Source: Rubellimicrobium rubrum (GTDB lineage: Bacteria; Pseudomonadota; Alphaproteobacteria; Rhodobacterales; Rhodobacteraceae). From it: 64,000 bases of DNA. The stretch spans positions 124,001-188,000 of the forward strand of contig NZ_VDFU01000008.1 of assembly GCF_006152115.1 (NCBI RefSeq), read 5' to 3'. The notes beneath the pieces are model-generated. The model saw only the letters and a program-made list of their open reading frames with translations, made no database searches and was not told the DNA's origin. Positions 1-9,446 of the stretch are shown here, in pieces (the stretch's first letter is position 1; each line of letters begins with the position of its first letter). A program made the translations under genes and the position numbers.

Positions 1-54
1 CGCTCCGACGCCGAGGTGTTCGGCGCGATCCGCTCCGCGAAGGACAGGTTCTGA
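1..54 (+). CDS. 3' end of an unidentified gene (partial)
   Basis: The window opens inside a reading frame that ends RSDAEVFGAIRSAKDRF and then TGA at 52-54. Only 17 codons are visible, so the product cannot be named. It lies on the same strand as clpA, about 215 bases upstream. clpS is a common clpA neighbour in proteobacteria, but this tail is not one I recognise as ClpS. The frame is open to the edge and its base use matches the surrounding genes. Confidence 0.45.
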   Translation, partial: RSDAEVFGAIRSAKDRF

Positions 55-67
55 GTGCGCCTAACGA

Positions 68-91
68 ACAGGCGCTTTCCGTGTCGCCTGT
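68..91 (+). terminator. Possible weak terminator hairpin after the partial gene
   Basis: A 7-bp inverted repeat, acaggcg (68-74) and cgcctgt (85-91), encloses a 10-base loop just after the stop of the upstream partial gene. There is no T-run after it, so it could only be a weak or Rho-assisted terminator, or chance. Confidence 0.25.
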
Positions 92-270
92 CCCTCTCCG
101 GACCGCTTCGGCGTCGCTGACGCGGCGTCGGACCCTTACCCATGGGATCGTGATCGGCCTGCATAAAAAAACCGCTTGAAGCGCGGGCGCAAACACCGAT
201 CTTTAAACCCAAGAGGCCCAAGGTCGCGTGGGGCAAGTCCCCTAACGGCCCCCGACAGAGGAGCACGCAA

Positions 271-2601
271 GTGCCGTCTTTCTCGACCACTCTCGAGCAG
301 TCCATCCATGCCGCGCTTGCCATCGCGAACAGCAAGCGTCATGAACTCGCCACCCTCGAACACCTGCTCCTCGCCCTCATCGACGAGCCCGACGCGGCAC
401 GCGTCATGCGCGCTTGCTCGGTCGATCTGAAAGAGTTGCGGAAGAACCTCGAGGATTTCATCGACGACGACCTGTCCACTTTGGTCACCGACGTCGAGGG
501 GTCCGAGGCCGTGCCCACCGCGGCGTTCCAGCGCGTCATCCAGCGGGCGGCCATCCACGTCCAGTCCTCGGGCCGCACCGAGGTCACGGGCGCGAACGTG
601 CTGGTCGCGATCTTCGCGGAGCGTGAATCCAACGCCGCCTACTTCCTGCAAGAGCAGGACATGACCCGCTATGACGCCGTGAACTTCATCGCGCATGGCG
701 TGGCCAAGGATCCCGCCTTTGGCGAGTCCCGTCCCGTCACGGGCGCCAGCTCCTCCTCGTCCAAGAACGAGGAGCACGACAAGTCCGAGTCCGCCGACGA
801 CAAGGAGAGCGCCCTGGCCAAGTATTGCGTCGATCTGAACACCAAGTCCCGCAAGGGCGACGTGGACCCGCTCATCGGCCGCGAGCTGGAGGTGGAGCGC
901 TGCATCCAAGTCCTCTGCCGCCGCCGCAAGAACAACCCGCTCCTGGTCGGTGATCCCGGCGTGGGCAAGACCGCCATCGCCGAGGGCCTCGCCTGGAAGA
1001 TCGTCAATGGCGAGGTTCCGGACGTGCTCGCGGGCGCGACCATCTTCTCGCTCGACATGGGCGCGCTGCTGGCCGGGACGCGCTATCGCGGCGACTTCGA
1101 GGAGCGGCTCAAGGCCGTCGTCAGCGAGCTGGAGCAGCATCCCGACGCGGTTCTGTTCATCGACGAGATCCACACCGTGATCGGCGCGGGGGCAACCTCC
1201 GGCGGCGCGATGGATGCCTCCAACCTGCTCAAGCCCGCGCTCCAGGGCGGCAAGCTGCGCTGCATGGGCTCGACCACCTACAAGGAGTTCCGCCAGCACT
1301 TCGAGAAAGACCGCGCCCTGTCGCGGCGCTTCCAGAAGATCGACGTGAACGAGCCTTCGGTGGAAGATACCGTGAAAATCCTCACGGGCCTCAAGCCCTA
1401 CTTCGAGGAACATCACCACATCAAGTACACCTCCGACGCGATCCGGATCGCGGTGGAGCTGTCGGCCCGCTACATCAATGACCGCAAGCTGCCCGACAAG
1501 GCGATCGACGTGATCGACGAAGCCGGGGCCGCCCAGCACCTGATGCCGTCCAGCAAGCGCCGCAAGACCATCGGCGCCAAGGAGATCGAGGCCGTCGTGG
1601 CCAAGATCGCCCGCATCCCGCCCAAGAACGTCTCCAAGGACGATGCAGAGGTTCTCAAGGACCTCGAAGGCGCCCTGAAGCGGGTGGTGTTCGGGCAGGA
1701 CGATGCCATCGTGGCGCTGTCCTCGGCCATCAAGCTGGCCCGCGCCGGCCTGCGCGAGCCCGAGAAGCCCATCGGCAACTACCTGTTCGCCGGCCCCACC
1801 GGCGTCGGCAAGACCGAGGTGGCCAAGCAGCTCGCCGACACGCTCGGCGTGGAACTCCTGCGCTTCGACATGTCCGAGTACATGGAGAAGCACGCGGTGT
1901 CGCGGCTGATCGGGGCGCCTCCGGGCTATGTCGGCTTCGACCAGGGCGGGATGCTCACGGACGGGGTGGACCAGCACCCGCACTGCGTGCTCCTCCTCGA
2001 CGAAATGGAGAAGGCGCACCCGGACGTCTACAACATCCTGTTGCAGGTCATGGACCACGGGAAGCTCACCGACCATAACGGCCGGTCTGTGGACTTCCGC
2101 AACGTGATCCTGATCATGACGTCGAACGCGGGTGCGGCGGACATGGCCAAGGCGGCCATCGGCTTCGGCCGCGACCGTCGCGAGGGCGAGGACACCGCCG
2201 CCATCGAGCGGACCTTCACGCCCGAGTTCCGGAACCGTCTCGACGCCGTGATTTCCTTCGCGCCCCTGTCGAAGGAGGTCATCCATCAGGTGGTCGAGAA
2301 GTTCGTCCTCCAGCTGGAAGCGCAGCTGATGGACCGTCATGTCCATATCGAGCTGTCGCGTGAGGCGGCGGCGTGGCTTGGCGAGAAAGGCTACGACGAC
2401 AAGATGGGCGCGCGTCCCCTGGGCCGCGTGATCCAGGAGCACATCAAGAAGCCGCTGGCCGAAGAACTGCTGTTCGGCAAGCTGACGAAGGGCGGCGTGG
2501 TCCGCGTGGGCGTCAAGGACGACAAGCTGGACTTGAAGTACGAGTCCGCTTCGGTCCCGCGCCTGACGGACAATAAGCCGCCGCTTCTCACGGCGGAATG
2601 A
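271..2601 (+). CDS. clpA: ATP-dependent Clp protease ATP-binding subunit ClpA
   Basis: ClpA is the AAA+ unfoldase that feeds substrates, including N-degron proteins presented by ClpS, into the ClpP peptidase in the cytoplasm. The 776-residue protein has the Clp N-domain (about 1-145), a Ser/Asp/Glu-rich hinge (about 158-180), a first AAA+ module with Walker A GDPGVGKT (227-234) and Walker B LFIDEIHT, and a second module with GPTGVGKT (near residue 508) and [13 protein letters not shown]. The segment AAIGFGRD in the second module is the ClpP-docking loop. The length is close to E. coli ClpA (758). The start is GTG at 271, preceded by an AGAGGAG ribosome-binding site. A strong terminator follows, so it is probably the last gene of its transcript. 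No clpS or clpP is in the window. Confidence 0.97.
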   Translation: MPSFSTTLEQSIHAALAIANSKRHELATLEHLLLALIDEPDAARVMRACSVDLKELRKNLEDFIDDDLSTLVTDVEGSEAVPTAAFQRVIQRAAIHVQSSGRTEVTGANVLVAIFAERESNAAYFLQEQDMTRYDAVNFIAHGVAKDPAFGESRPVTGASSSSSKNEEHDKSESADDKESALAKYCVDLNTKSRKGDVDPLIGRELEVERCIQVLCRRRKNNPLLVGDPGVGKTAIAEGLAWKIVNGEVPDVLAGATIFSLDMGALLAGTRYRGDFEERLKAVVSELEQHPDAVLFIDEIHTVIGAGATSGGAMDASNLLKPALQGGKLRCMGSTTYKEFRQHFEKDRALSRRFQKIDVNEPSVEDTVKILTGLKPYFEEHHHIKYTSDAIRIAVELSARYINDRKLPDKAIDVIDEAGAAQHLMPSSKRRKTIGAKEIEAVVAKIARIPPKNVSKDDAEVLKDLEGALKRVVFGQDDAIVALSSAIKLARAGLREPEKPIGNYLFAGPTGVGKTEVAKQLADTLGVELLRFDMSEYMEKHAVSRLIGAPPGYVGFDQGGMLTDGVDQHPHCVLLLDEMEKAHPDVYNILLQVMDHGKLTDHNGRSVDFRNVILIMTSNAGAADMAKAAIGFGRDRREGEDTAAIERTFTPEFRNRLDAVISFAPLSKEVIHQVVEKFVLQLEAQLMDRHVHIELSREAAAWLGEKGYDDKMGARPLGRVIQEHIKKPLAEELLFGKLTKGGVVRVGVKDDKLDLKYESASVPRLTDNKPPLLTAE

Positions 2602-2610
2602 TCAAGGAAG

Positions 2611-2634
2611 CGCCGCCCTCCGGGGCGGCGTTTT
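2611..2634 (+). terminator. Rho-independent terminator after clpA
   Basis: A perfect 8-bp stem, cgccgccc (2611-2618) and gggcggcg (2623-2630), closes a tccg tetraloop and is followed directly by TTTT. It starts nine bases after the clpA stop codon. This is one of the cleanest intrinsic terminators in the window. Confidence 0.85.
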
Positions 2635-2640
2635 CATTAG

Positions 2641-3083
2641 TGGGTTCTGGACAGCAGGCAGGGCTGCTGAAAGCCCTGCCCAAGCTTGGCCACTTGCCCT
2701 GAAACGGAGGGGCAGGCCGTGCCGCCGGGTGTAAGTCGCGCGGCCATCTGGACGGCGAAGTCTTGCCCGGCGGGATGCAGCGCGGTCGGGTCATAGACAC
2801 GGTTCTTGAACCGAAAGCTTTGGCTATAAGGGTCTCGCACGGCCCTCACCCTGTCGAACAAGCTTCTCCATGGTTTCTACAGCTTCGACCCGATGTCGAT
2901 GCGGGCGTGGAAAACGGTGCTACCGCAATACGGCAAGTCCTGGCCAGTCTGCGCGCGATTCCCTGCGGATCTGACAAAGGTTGTCCTGATCCCCAGCCGC
3001 CCTCAGGATGCTCCACACGACATTCGAGGCGCTCCGAGGCAGGATTGGTCCTGCCAAAGGCGCGAAGCGACGGAGGGGTGCCC
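2641..3083. other. Gene-free stretch between clpA and the M23 peptidase gene
   Basis: About 440 bases with no confident gene. One open frame on the + strand runs from 2830 to 3087 without an obvious start before ATG 2893. It reads LSNKLLHGFYSFDPMSMRAW and onward, which looks more protein-like than a random frame, but I recognise no family. It could be a decayed gene fragment. The rest shows no tRNA, repeat or strong hairpin. The promoter of the downstream peptidase gene should lie here, but I cannot pick it with confidence. Confidence 0.4.
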
Positions 3084-4097
3084 ATGACGAGGATGCAGGA
3101 GTCGACACAGGCAACAGGCCGGGCACGGTCCTGGACAGCGCTGGGTCTGGTGCTGGGTTTGACGCTGACAGTGTGCCCCAAGGGCGCCGGTGCGTTCGAA
3201 CTTGCCTTTCCGGTCGCCTGCACGCCGGGCGACGATTGCTATCTCCAGAACCTGTTCGACCACGATCCGGGTCCTGGCGCGCAGGATGCCGCCTGCGGCC
3301 CGCTGGCCTATGATGGACACGACGGGACCGATATCGCCCTGCCGACGCTGGCTGCCCAGCAGGCTGGGGTCGAGGTCAGGGCTGCTGCGGCCGGAATCGT
3401 CCAAGGTGCGCGGGACGGCATGGAGGACATCCCGCAGGGCACGGACGGCGCGCCGGACGTCGCCGACCGGGAATGCGGCAATGGCGTCCTGATCACCCAT
3501 GAGGACGGCTGGGAGACCCAGTACTGCCACATGGCCCGGGGTTCGATCGCGGTGGCCCAAGGGGATCAGGTGAAGGTTGGGGACGTGCTTGGGCGTGTCG
3601 GCCTTTCCGGCCAGACCGAGTTCCCGCATCTTCACCTCACCGTTCGGACGGACGGGCAGGAGGTGGACCCCTTTGCGCCGGATGCCCCATCGACCTGCGG
3701 CGCCCTGCCTGCAACGGATCTTTGGGCCGTCCCGTTGCCGCTACCCCAAGGTGGCGTCACCAATGCAGGCTTCGCGACCGCCGTGCCGGAGTACGATGCC
3801 GTTCGTGCCGGCACAGCGGCCGTTGCGCCGGTTCCCGACCAGCCGCTGGTTCTGTTCGGCCTGTTCTTCGGTGGGCGCGAGGGGGACGAGGTGCAAATCT
3901 CCATCCTCGGTCCCAGCGGCGAAGAGGTGCTGGACCACTCCGAACCGCTGGACCGCACTCAGGCCCTCCTGTTCCGCGCCGCCGGGCTGCGTGCGCCCCA
4001 GGGTGGCTGGCCCGCAGGAAACTACCGTGGAACGGTGACCCTCGTCCGCAACGGCGCCGAGATCGGCCGGCAAGAGATCACGACCGACATGCCCTGA
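3084..4097 (+). CDS. M23 (LytM/NlpD-type) metallopeptidase, exported
   Basis: Predicted exported peptidoglycan endopeptidase of 337 residues. The N-terminus has a basic stretch, then a hydrophobic segment (about 18-37) ending GAGA, a likely signal peptide. The M23 zinc site is visible: HDGTD (H79, D83) and PHLHL (H182, H184), with YCHMARG between them. The family cleaves glycyl or D-alanyl cross-bridges in the cell wall. The roughly 130 residues after the peptidase domain look like a beta-rich extension of unknown role. Cysteines at 46, 52 and 71 suggest a disulfide-stabilised secreted protein. I chose ATG 3084 because GGAGGGG lies just upstream; the frame is open further upstream but that part is not protein-like. 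It is a single gene facing the next one tail to tail. Confidence 0.85.
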   Translation: MTRMQESTQATGRARSWTALGLVLGLTLTVCPKGAGAFELAFPVACTPGDDCYLQNLFDHDPGPGAQDAACGPLAYDGHDGTDIALPTLAAQQAGVEVRAAAAGIVQGARDGMEDIPQGTDGAPDVADRECGNGVLITHEDGWETQYCHMARGSIAVAQGDQVKVGDVLGRVGLSGQTEFPHLHLTVRTDGQEVDPFAPDAPSTCGALPATDLWAVPLPLPQGGVTNAGFATAVPEYDAVRAGTAAVAPVPDQPLVLFGLFFGGREGDEVQISILGPSGEEVLDHSEPLDRTQALLFRAAGLRAPQGGWPAGNYRGTVTLVRNGAEIGRQEITTDMP

Positions 4098-4295
4098 CAT
4101 CCGGGCAGGGGCGGTTACCAGAAGGACGTCCGCTCTCGGCGGGCCGGGCCCCGGCAGGACGCGACAGACTGGTGGTGCCATGCAGTGGGCGGTCGATGCC
4201 CTGCCCGCGATAGGCAGACGGCGAGCCTGTGCCGACCTACTGGGCAAGCGGCAGAGCGGGCTTTCGATCATCGCTCGCTGCCCGGAGGAGCCGCG

Positions 4296-6560
4296 TTACC
4301 GTTCCGTCAGCTTTATCTCGATCCGGCGATTGCGCGCACGGGCCTCCGGCGTGTCGCGCGGATCGACGGGCTGGTACTCTCCATAACCATTGGCGGACAG
4401 GCGCTCGGCGGGGATGCCCTCGACCTCGCTCATCTGACGGACCACGGACAGGGCGCGTGCCTGACTGAGTTCCCAGTTGTCGCGGATCGTACCCGTGCCG
4501 GACAGGGGAAGGTCGTCGGTGTGGCCGTCCACCTGGATCACCCAGTCGATCTGGGGCGGAATATCGGAGGCGATCTCGGTCAGGAGGCTGGCCACGCGCG
4601 CGATCTGGGCCTGCCCTTCGGGCGATAGCTGGGCACTGGCTGGCTCGAACAGCACCTCGGAGGAGAAGACGAAACGGTCACCCACGACCTGGATGCCTTC
4701 GCGGCCCTCCAGCAGCCGCCGCATGTTGCCGAAGAACTCGGACTTGTAGGTCTCCAGGTCCTCGGCCTCAGCGGCCAAGCGTGCGGCTTCCTCGCTCAAC
4801 CTCTGTCGTTCGGCCTCCTCCAACTCGGCACGGCGGCGCTGCTCGGCGGCGACCCGGGCCAATGCGGTGTTGAGCTCGGCCCCTAGGGACTCGATCTGCA
4901 CCTGGGCGTCTTCGTCGGCGTCCTGCGCCACCTCCAGCAAAGCCTGGAGCGTGCCGACCTGGGCCCGCAACTCGGCCACCTGCTGGTTGAGCGCGGCGAC
5001 CTGACGCTGCGCTTCGGTGGAAAGCTCCTCCTGATCCGCAAGTTCGGCCTGGGCGATGGCGAGAAGCGCCGCCTGACGCTCGGCTTCGGTCAGCGCCTGA
5101 TCGGACGATGCCTCGGCTTCGGCAAGGCGTTCCAGCGCCGCCGTGAGGCGGGCTCGCAGATCGTCGTCGCGAGTCGGACCGGCTTCGGGCTCCTGCCGTG
5201 CCAAGGCTTCGGCCAGTTGCGCGGACAGGTCCCGCCGCTCGGTCGTAAGGCGCTCCAGTTCTGCCTCCGCCGCCTCGCGAGCAGAGATTTCCCGGGCGAG
5301 ACGTTGGCTCATCGCATCCTGACCCTCGGTGGCGCTGGCCAGCGCCGCTGCCCGCTCTCGTCCCTCGACTTCCAGGGCGGCAAGGCGGGCCTCGGTCTCC
5401 TCGCGCTGCGCCTGGGCGGCGTCGCGGGCCAGGATCGCCTGGGCCAGACGCTCCTCCACCTCCTGCCGGCTGGCCTGGGCCTCGTTGAGGGCCGCTTCCA
5501 GGGCTTTCTGCGCCTCCGCCATATTGCCTTCGGTCAGGTCCTGGGCGGACAGCGCGGCGGCGAGGCGGGTGGAGAGCGACGCCCCTTCCGCCTGGGCGGC
5601 CTCCAAGGCTTCGCGGGCGGTATCGAGTTCGGCCTGGGTGCTCTCCTGAAGGTTGAGCGCCGCAAGCAGCCGAGCGTCGAGATCGTCGCCTTGCGTCCGA
5701 GCCTCCTGGGCCTGCCGGTCGGCCTCCTGCCGCGCCAGGATCGCGGCGGCAAGCTGGATGTCGAGGTCGTCGCGCGCGGCCTCGGCAGCGGCCAGGAGGG
5801 TCAGGGTTTCCTCGGCCTTTCTGCGCTCGTCCTCGAGGGTGAGGGTCATGGCTGTCAGTTCGGCCTCGGAGTCCTCCAGCCGCTGCCGCAGGGCTTCGGC
5901 CGCCGCGGCGTCGACAAGACGTTGCTGCTCGGCTTCGGACAATCGCTCGTTCACCTCGGCCAGCGCCTCCCCGCCCTGGGCGGTCTGGTTCTGGAGCGAG
6001 CGAACCAGTTGTTCCAGCGCCTCGCGGCGGGCAGCAGCAAGGCGGGCCTGTTCGGTCTGCGTGTCGATCTCGTCCCGGGCGGAGGCGAGCGCCTGGCTGA
6101 GGGTCGCCGCTTCCTCCGCCTGCTGCGCAGCCTGGGTCTCGAGGGCCGCCACCTGACCCCGAGCCTCGTCACGTTGAAGAAGAAGGGTGGCAACCTGCGC
6201 TTCGATGTCGGTGATGCGGATCCGCGCTTCGGTCAGGGCAGCGTCCTGCGCCTGCCGTTCCTGTGTCAGGCTGTCGATCAGGGTTGCCTGCTCGTCGCCG
6301 CGCCGGGTGGCTTCCGCCAGAGCGTCCGACAGGTCGGCCTCGCGCCCCTGCGACAGGCCCAACGCTTCGGTGAGCGAGGCCACCTGCCCGGTCAGGTCGT
6401 CCAGCCGGGTCTGCTGGCCGCTGATCTGGTCGCGCAGGGTGAACTGCACCACCGTGAAGATCGTGAGGACGAACATGAGGACAAGCAGCAGGCCCGTCAT
6501 CGCATCCACGAAGCCGGGCCAGGTCGCCGCATGGACCCCGCGTCGGCGGGCGCGCAGCAT
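4296..6560 (-). CDS. OmpA/MotB-like peptidoglycan-binding protein with long coiled coil
   Basis: 754-residue inner-membrane protein. One transmembrane helix near the N-terminus (about 15-40, preceded by the MotB-like GFVDAMTGLLLVLMFV) is followed by about 560 residues of Ala/Glu/Gln/Arg-rich coiled coil and a C-terminal OmpA domain with VDGHTDDLPL, NWELSQARA and a final RNRRIEIKL. In such proteins the OmpA domain grips peptidoglycan while the helix pairs with a MotA/ExbB-type channel. The channel partner is encoded immediately upstream with only a 4-base gap between its stop and this ATG, so the two are co-translated. No flagellar genes are nearby. A homologous pair is common in Rhodobacterales genomes as far as I know, but its job is not established. 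Confidence 0.85.
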   Translation of the reverse strand: MLRARRRGVHAATWPGFVDAMTGLLLVLMFVLTIFTVVQFTLRDQISGQQTRLDDLTGQVASLTEALGLSQGREADLSDALAEATRRGDEQATLIDSLTQERQAQDAALTEARIRITDIEAQVATLLLQRDEARGQVAALETQAAQQAEEAATLSQALASARDEIDTQTEQARLAAARREALEQLVRSLQNQTAQGGEALAEVNERLSEAEQQRLVDAAAAEALRQRLEDSEAELTAMTLTLEDERRKAEETLTLLAAAEAARDDLDIQLAAAILARQEADRQAQEARTQGDDLDARLLAALNLQESTQAELDTAREALEAAQAEGASLSTRLAAALSAQDLTEGNMAEAQKALEAALNEAQASRQEVEERLAQAILARDAAQAQREETEARLAALEVEGRERAAALASATEGQDAMSQRLAREISAREAAEAELERLTTERRDLSAQLAEALARQEPEAGPTRDDDLRARLTAALERLAEAEASSDQALTEAERQAALLAIAQAELADQEELSTEAQRQVAALNQQVAELRAQVGTLQALLEVAQDADEDAQVQIESLGAELNTALARVAAEQRRRAELEEAERQRLSEEAARLAAEAEDLETYKSEFFGNMRRLLEGREGIQVVGDRFVFSSEVLFEPASAQLSPEGQAQIARVASLLTEIASDIPPQIDWVIQVDGHTDDLPLSGTGTIRDNWELSQARALSVVRQMSEVEGIPAERLSANGYGEYQPVDPRDTPEARARNRRIEIKLTER

Positions 6561-6564
6561 CGCC

Positions 6565-7743
6565 CTACCTCGTTTCGTCGCGAACCCGCGCCGGGCCGCG
6601 CAGGGTCCGGGTCAGGCTGGCAAGATCGGCGCGCAACTCGGCCATGCTTTCCTGCCGGCCCGCCGAGATTTCCTCGAGGATGCGGAGCAGCTGCACGTCG
6701 ATGGAGCGAAGGCGCATCCGGCTTTCCGCGTCCGCGCCACCCTCGGCCATCTGCTGGCCCAGCCGGTCCAGGGCGGCCGCCATGCGATCCTGCCCCTCCA
6801 CGAGGCGCTGCAGAGCGGGGCCGGTGTCGCGCTCGTCGATCTTCTGGACAAGCTGGCCGATCGCGATGGCAAGATCCCCCAGCCGCCGGTCCGTCTGCGC
6901 CCGCGCGCTATCGGACTGCGCGAACATCCGGTTCAGCCCCTCCATCTGCTCGGCCATCGTGTCGACGACCTGCCCCAGCATGGACGCCTCGGCCGAGCCG
7001 CCCTCCTCGCCCGACAGGCCCACGCGAGTGATGGAGGACAGCCATTCCTCGAGTTCGCGGTAGAAGCGGCCCTGCCCGTGGCCGGCGAACAGTTCCAAGA
7101 GCCCCACGATCAGCGATCCCGCCAAGCCCAGGAGCGAGGAGGAAAAGGCGGTGCCCATGCCGCCGAGCTGGCTTTCCAATCCCGCCTGGAGCCGGCCAAA
7201 GATGTCGGCCCCCGTCTCTCCCTCCGCTGGTGTCAGGGAGCGGATAGTCTCCACGAGCGACGGAACGGTGGTGGCGAGGCCGTAAAAGGTGCCCAGGAGC
7301 CCTAGGAAGATCAGCGTGTTCGACAGGTAGCGCGTGATCTCCTGATCCTCGTCCACGCGCGTGGCAACCGAGTCGAGGATCGAGCGGGTCGAGGTCGAGG
7401 TGAGCTGCATCCGTGCGCCCCGCGTCCGCATCAGCGCCGCCAGGGGCGCGAGGAGCGAAGGCGGCGCGGGCAGGCCCTCGGCTCCGCGGGATCGGGAGAA
7501 GGCTTCGATCCATGACACCGAACGCATCAGGAGGAACACCTGCCGGAAGCAGCTGAACACCCCGAGCGCGAAGACGACGGCGATGGTAGTGTTAAGATAA
7601 ACGTTGGTGAAGAAGATTGCCTGAAGCGTGCGGAAGCCGAAATACGCCCCGGTCAGCACGAGCCCAAGGGCGACCAGCATCAGGGTGATCTGGCGCACCG
7701 GCTGCGAGAAGTGCGGCGCCGCTTCGGAATCCTGCCTGTCCAT
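6565..7743 (-). CDS. MotA/TolQ/ExbB-like proton channel family protein
   Basis: 392-residue membrane protein with hydrophobic segments at about 22-45, 50-70, 140-160 and 195-215 (counted from the start used here). The third and fourth contain the MotA/ExbB-type helices (LIFLGLLGTFYGLATTVPSL and SSSLLGLAGSLIVGLLELF). The C-terminal 150 residues are helical and charged. It should form the proton-conducting stator partner of the OmpA-domain protein encoded next. I prefer ATG 7743, which has AGGGG about 10 bases upstream; an in-frame ATG at 7776 would add 11 residues (MVLTGRGNSRG) and lacks a good ribosome-binding site. Function is inferred from domain pairing only; transport, surface maintenance or a motor-like role are all possible. 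Confidence 0.85.
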   Translation of the reverse strand: MDRQDSEAAPHFSQPVRQITLMLVALGLVLTGAYFGFRTLQAIFFTNVYLNTTIAVVFALGVFSCFRQVFLLMRSVSWIEAFSRSRGAEGLPAPPSLLAPLAALMRTRGARMQLTSTSTRSILDSVATRVDEDQEITRYLSNTLIFLGLLGTFYGLATTVPSLVETIRSLTPAEGETGADIFGRLQAGLESQLGGMGTAFSSSLLGLAGSLIVGLLELFAGHGQGRFYRELEEWLSSITRVGLSGEEGGSAEASMLGQVVDTMAEQMEGLNRMFAQSDSARAQTDRRLGDLAIAIGQLVQKIDERDTGPALQRLVEGQDRMAAALDRLGQQMAEGGADAESRMRLRSIDVQLLRILEEISAGRQESMAELRADLASLTRTLRGPARVRDETR

Positions 7744-7905
7744 GCCCCGGCTGTTACCCCTGCCCGTCAACACCATCGTATCACGCTAAAGGACCGCATG
7801 GCGAAACCCAAGCCCCGCCACACCCGCACAGGCGGAGTCCCCCTGCCCTGACGCAAGGGTATGACCGATCCAACACGGCGGAACTTGGGCGGGGGCGCGG
7901 CGACC

Positions 7906-8445
7906 TCAGGAGGCGAGGCTTCGGGTCCGCTCGATCAGCGCTTCGATCTGCGCGTCCTGGATGCCCAACCGCAGGAGTTGTGCGGCTGTGTTGGACAGGT
8001 ACTCCATGTTCCGCCCGCGCAGTCCCCTGGCCTCGACGATGGTGCGGGCCTGGGTGTCCAGGTCCACGCTGGCGTATTGCCGATGATCGCGCCGGACGAC
8101 ATAGGTGACCGCCGTCACGGCCTGCCCGTCAGTCAGCGTCACCGACAGCCAGCGCTCCTCATAGGCATCCGACACCAACTCGCGCGAGCGGACCTTGTCC
8201 AACACCTCATCCCGGCGCTCGGGCTCGACCTTGAGGGCCACCCCCTCGCAGAAGGCGCCCGCGTCCTCGTCCAGCGCGAGCACGAGGCCCGGGCGTTCCT
8301 CGGTGCCCCGGTAGTGGAACGACCACATGCAGAAGCTTCGCCGCCAGCCGTCGAGACGGGCGCGCACCGAGCGGGCGGGTTCGAAGCCTGGATCCCACAA
8401 GAGCGAGCCGTAGGCGAATAGCCATAGATCCGTTCTGTCCGTCAC
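7906..8445 (-). CDS. ChaC-family gamma-glutamylcyclotransferase
   Basis: Likely cleaves glutathione or another gamma-glutamyl compound to 5-oxoproline in the cytoplasm. The 179-residue protein opens with WLFAYGSLLWDPGF, the substrate-binding loop of the family, and has EGVALKVE and SRELVSDAYEERW further on, as in ChaC proteins. The start is GTG at 8445 (protein begins VTDRTDLWLFAYGS), preceded by GAGGGA. A longer frame back to 8529 would overlap the divergent DUF2125 gene and its sequence is not conserved-looking. The two genes are divergent with about 56 bases between starts, so their promoters must be close together or overlap. Confidence 0.88.
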   Translation of the reverse strand: MTDRTDLWLFAYGSLLWDPGFEPARSVRARLDGWRRSFCMWSFHYRGTEERPGLVLALDEDAGAFCEGVALKVEPERRDEVLDKVRSRELVSDAYEERWLSVTLTDGQAVTAVTYVVRRDHRQYASVDLDTQARTIVEARGLRGRNMEYLSNTAAQLLRLGIQDAQIEALIERTRSLAS

Positions 8446-8501
8446 GTCTCTGGTCCCTCCCGGCCCGACATCTATAGATGAGCGTGGAAAGGAACACCCC
8501 G

Positions 8502-9446
8502 ATGCGCGCTCTCTTCTTCGTGGTCGCACTGCTGGCGGCGCTTTACGCCGGCTACTGGTTCATAGGCTCCTCCCAGGTCGAAACCCGGGCCGAAGCCGCC
8601 CTGGCCCAGTTGGAATCACGAGGCTGGGAGGTGGACTACACGGACCTGTCCACGCAAGGCTTCCCGTCCCGCTTCGACACGACCGTGACCGATGTCCATC
8701 TCGGCTCCCCCGACGGGCAGGTCCGTTGGGACGCACCCTTCGTGCAGGTCTTCGCGCTCAGCTATCGGCCCAACCAGGTCATCGCCGTCTGGCCCCCGGA
8801 GCAGCGCCTTTTGGTGGCCGGACAGCCGCTGACCGTGATCTCGGAAGGGCTGCGCGCCAGCGGCACCGCGCAGTTGTCGCCGGACCTGCCGCTGGATCAT
8901 GCGGCGGTGGAGAGCGGCCCGTTGAGCGTGACCTCGGAGCAGGGCTGGAGCGCTTCGCTCAGCCGCCTGCTGGGCGCAATCCGTGAGGCGGGCGCTGCGC
9001 CCGCCACCTATGACGTGTTCGTCGAGACCGAGAACCTCGTCTCGCCCGCCGTGCCTGTCGGCTTGGACCTCCTACGGCTCGATGCCCAGGTCACGCTGGA
9101 CCAGCCGCTCAACCGTCATGTGACGGGGACGCCCCACCCCCGAAGCATCGCGCTTCGCGAGGCGAGGCTCACACGGGGCGACGTGGCCATCTCCGCTCGG
9201 GGCGATCTGGCCCCCGACGCCCAGGGAGTCCTTGCCGGCGAAGTGACGGTCACAGTCAATAACTGGCCGGGGCTGCTGGATCTGCTCCAGGAGTTGGAGT
9301 TCCTGCCTTTCGACCGTCGCGCGCTGTTCGAGGGCGCCTTCAGGAGCCTCGCGCAAGGCGAGGACAGGATCGAGGTGCCCGTGACCTTTACCAATGGCAA
9401 GGTCGAGGCGCTGGGGCTCGTTCTCCTCGACGCGCCGCGCCTTTAG
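8502..9446 (+). CDS. DUF2125 family protein, probably membrane-anchored
   Basis: 314-residue protein with an N-terminal signal anchor (MRALFFVVALLAALYAGYWF) and the DUF2125 pattern: ALAQLESRGWEVDYTDLSTQ, then GFPSRFDTTVTDV. The rest is a repetitive beta-rich domain. The family is found in Alphaproteobacteria and has no assigned function that I know of; the layout resembles periplasmic AsmA-like or lipid-binding folds, but that is speculation. ATG 8502 is chosen over ATG 8478 because AAGGA lies about 10 bases before it and it starts exactly at the signal anchor. Its 3' end overlaps the next gene's stop by a few bases, tail to tail. Confidence 0.8.
   Translation: MRALFFVVALLAALYAGYWFIGSSQVETRAEAALAQLESRGWEVDYTDLSTQGFPSRFDTTVTDVHLGSPDGQVRWDAPFVQVFALSYRPNQVIAVWPPEQRLLVAGQPLTVISEGLRASGTAQLSPDLPLDHAAVESGPLSVTSEQGWSASLSRLLGAIREAGAAPATYDVFVETENLVSPAVPVGLDLLRLDAQVTLDQPLNRHVTGTPHPRSIALREARLTRGDVAISARGDLAPDAQGVLAGEVTVTVNNWPGLLDLLQELEFLPFDRRALFEGAFRSLAQGEDRIEVPVTFTNGKVEALGLVLLDAPRL

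Noticed and set aside
136-2442. Long antisense frame over clpA
   Set aside because: Same reason: a GC-rich shadow of clpA with no ribosome-binding site and a Val/Leu/His/Gly/Arg-biased translation.
4296-7743. Zorya-type anti-phage system (ZorA/ZorB)
   Set aside because: The two genes resemble ZorA and ZorB in general layout, but no ZorC, ZorD or ZorE gene adjoins them; neighbours are a peptidase and a cyclotransferase gene. The pair is better described as a lone MotA/OmpA-type unit.
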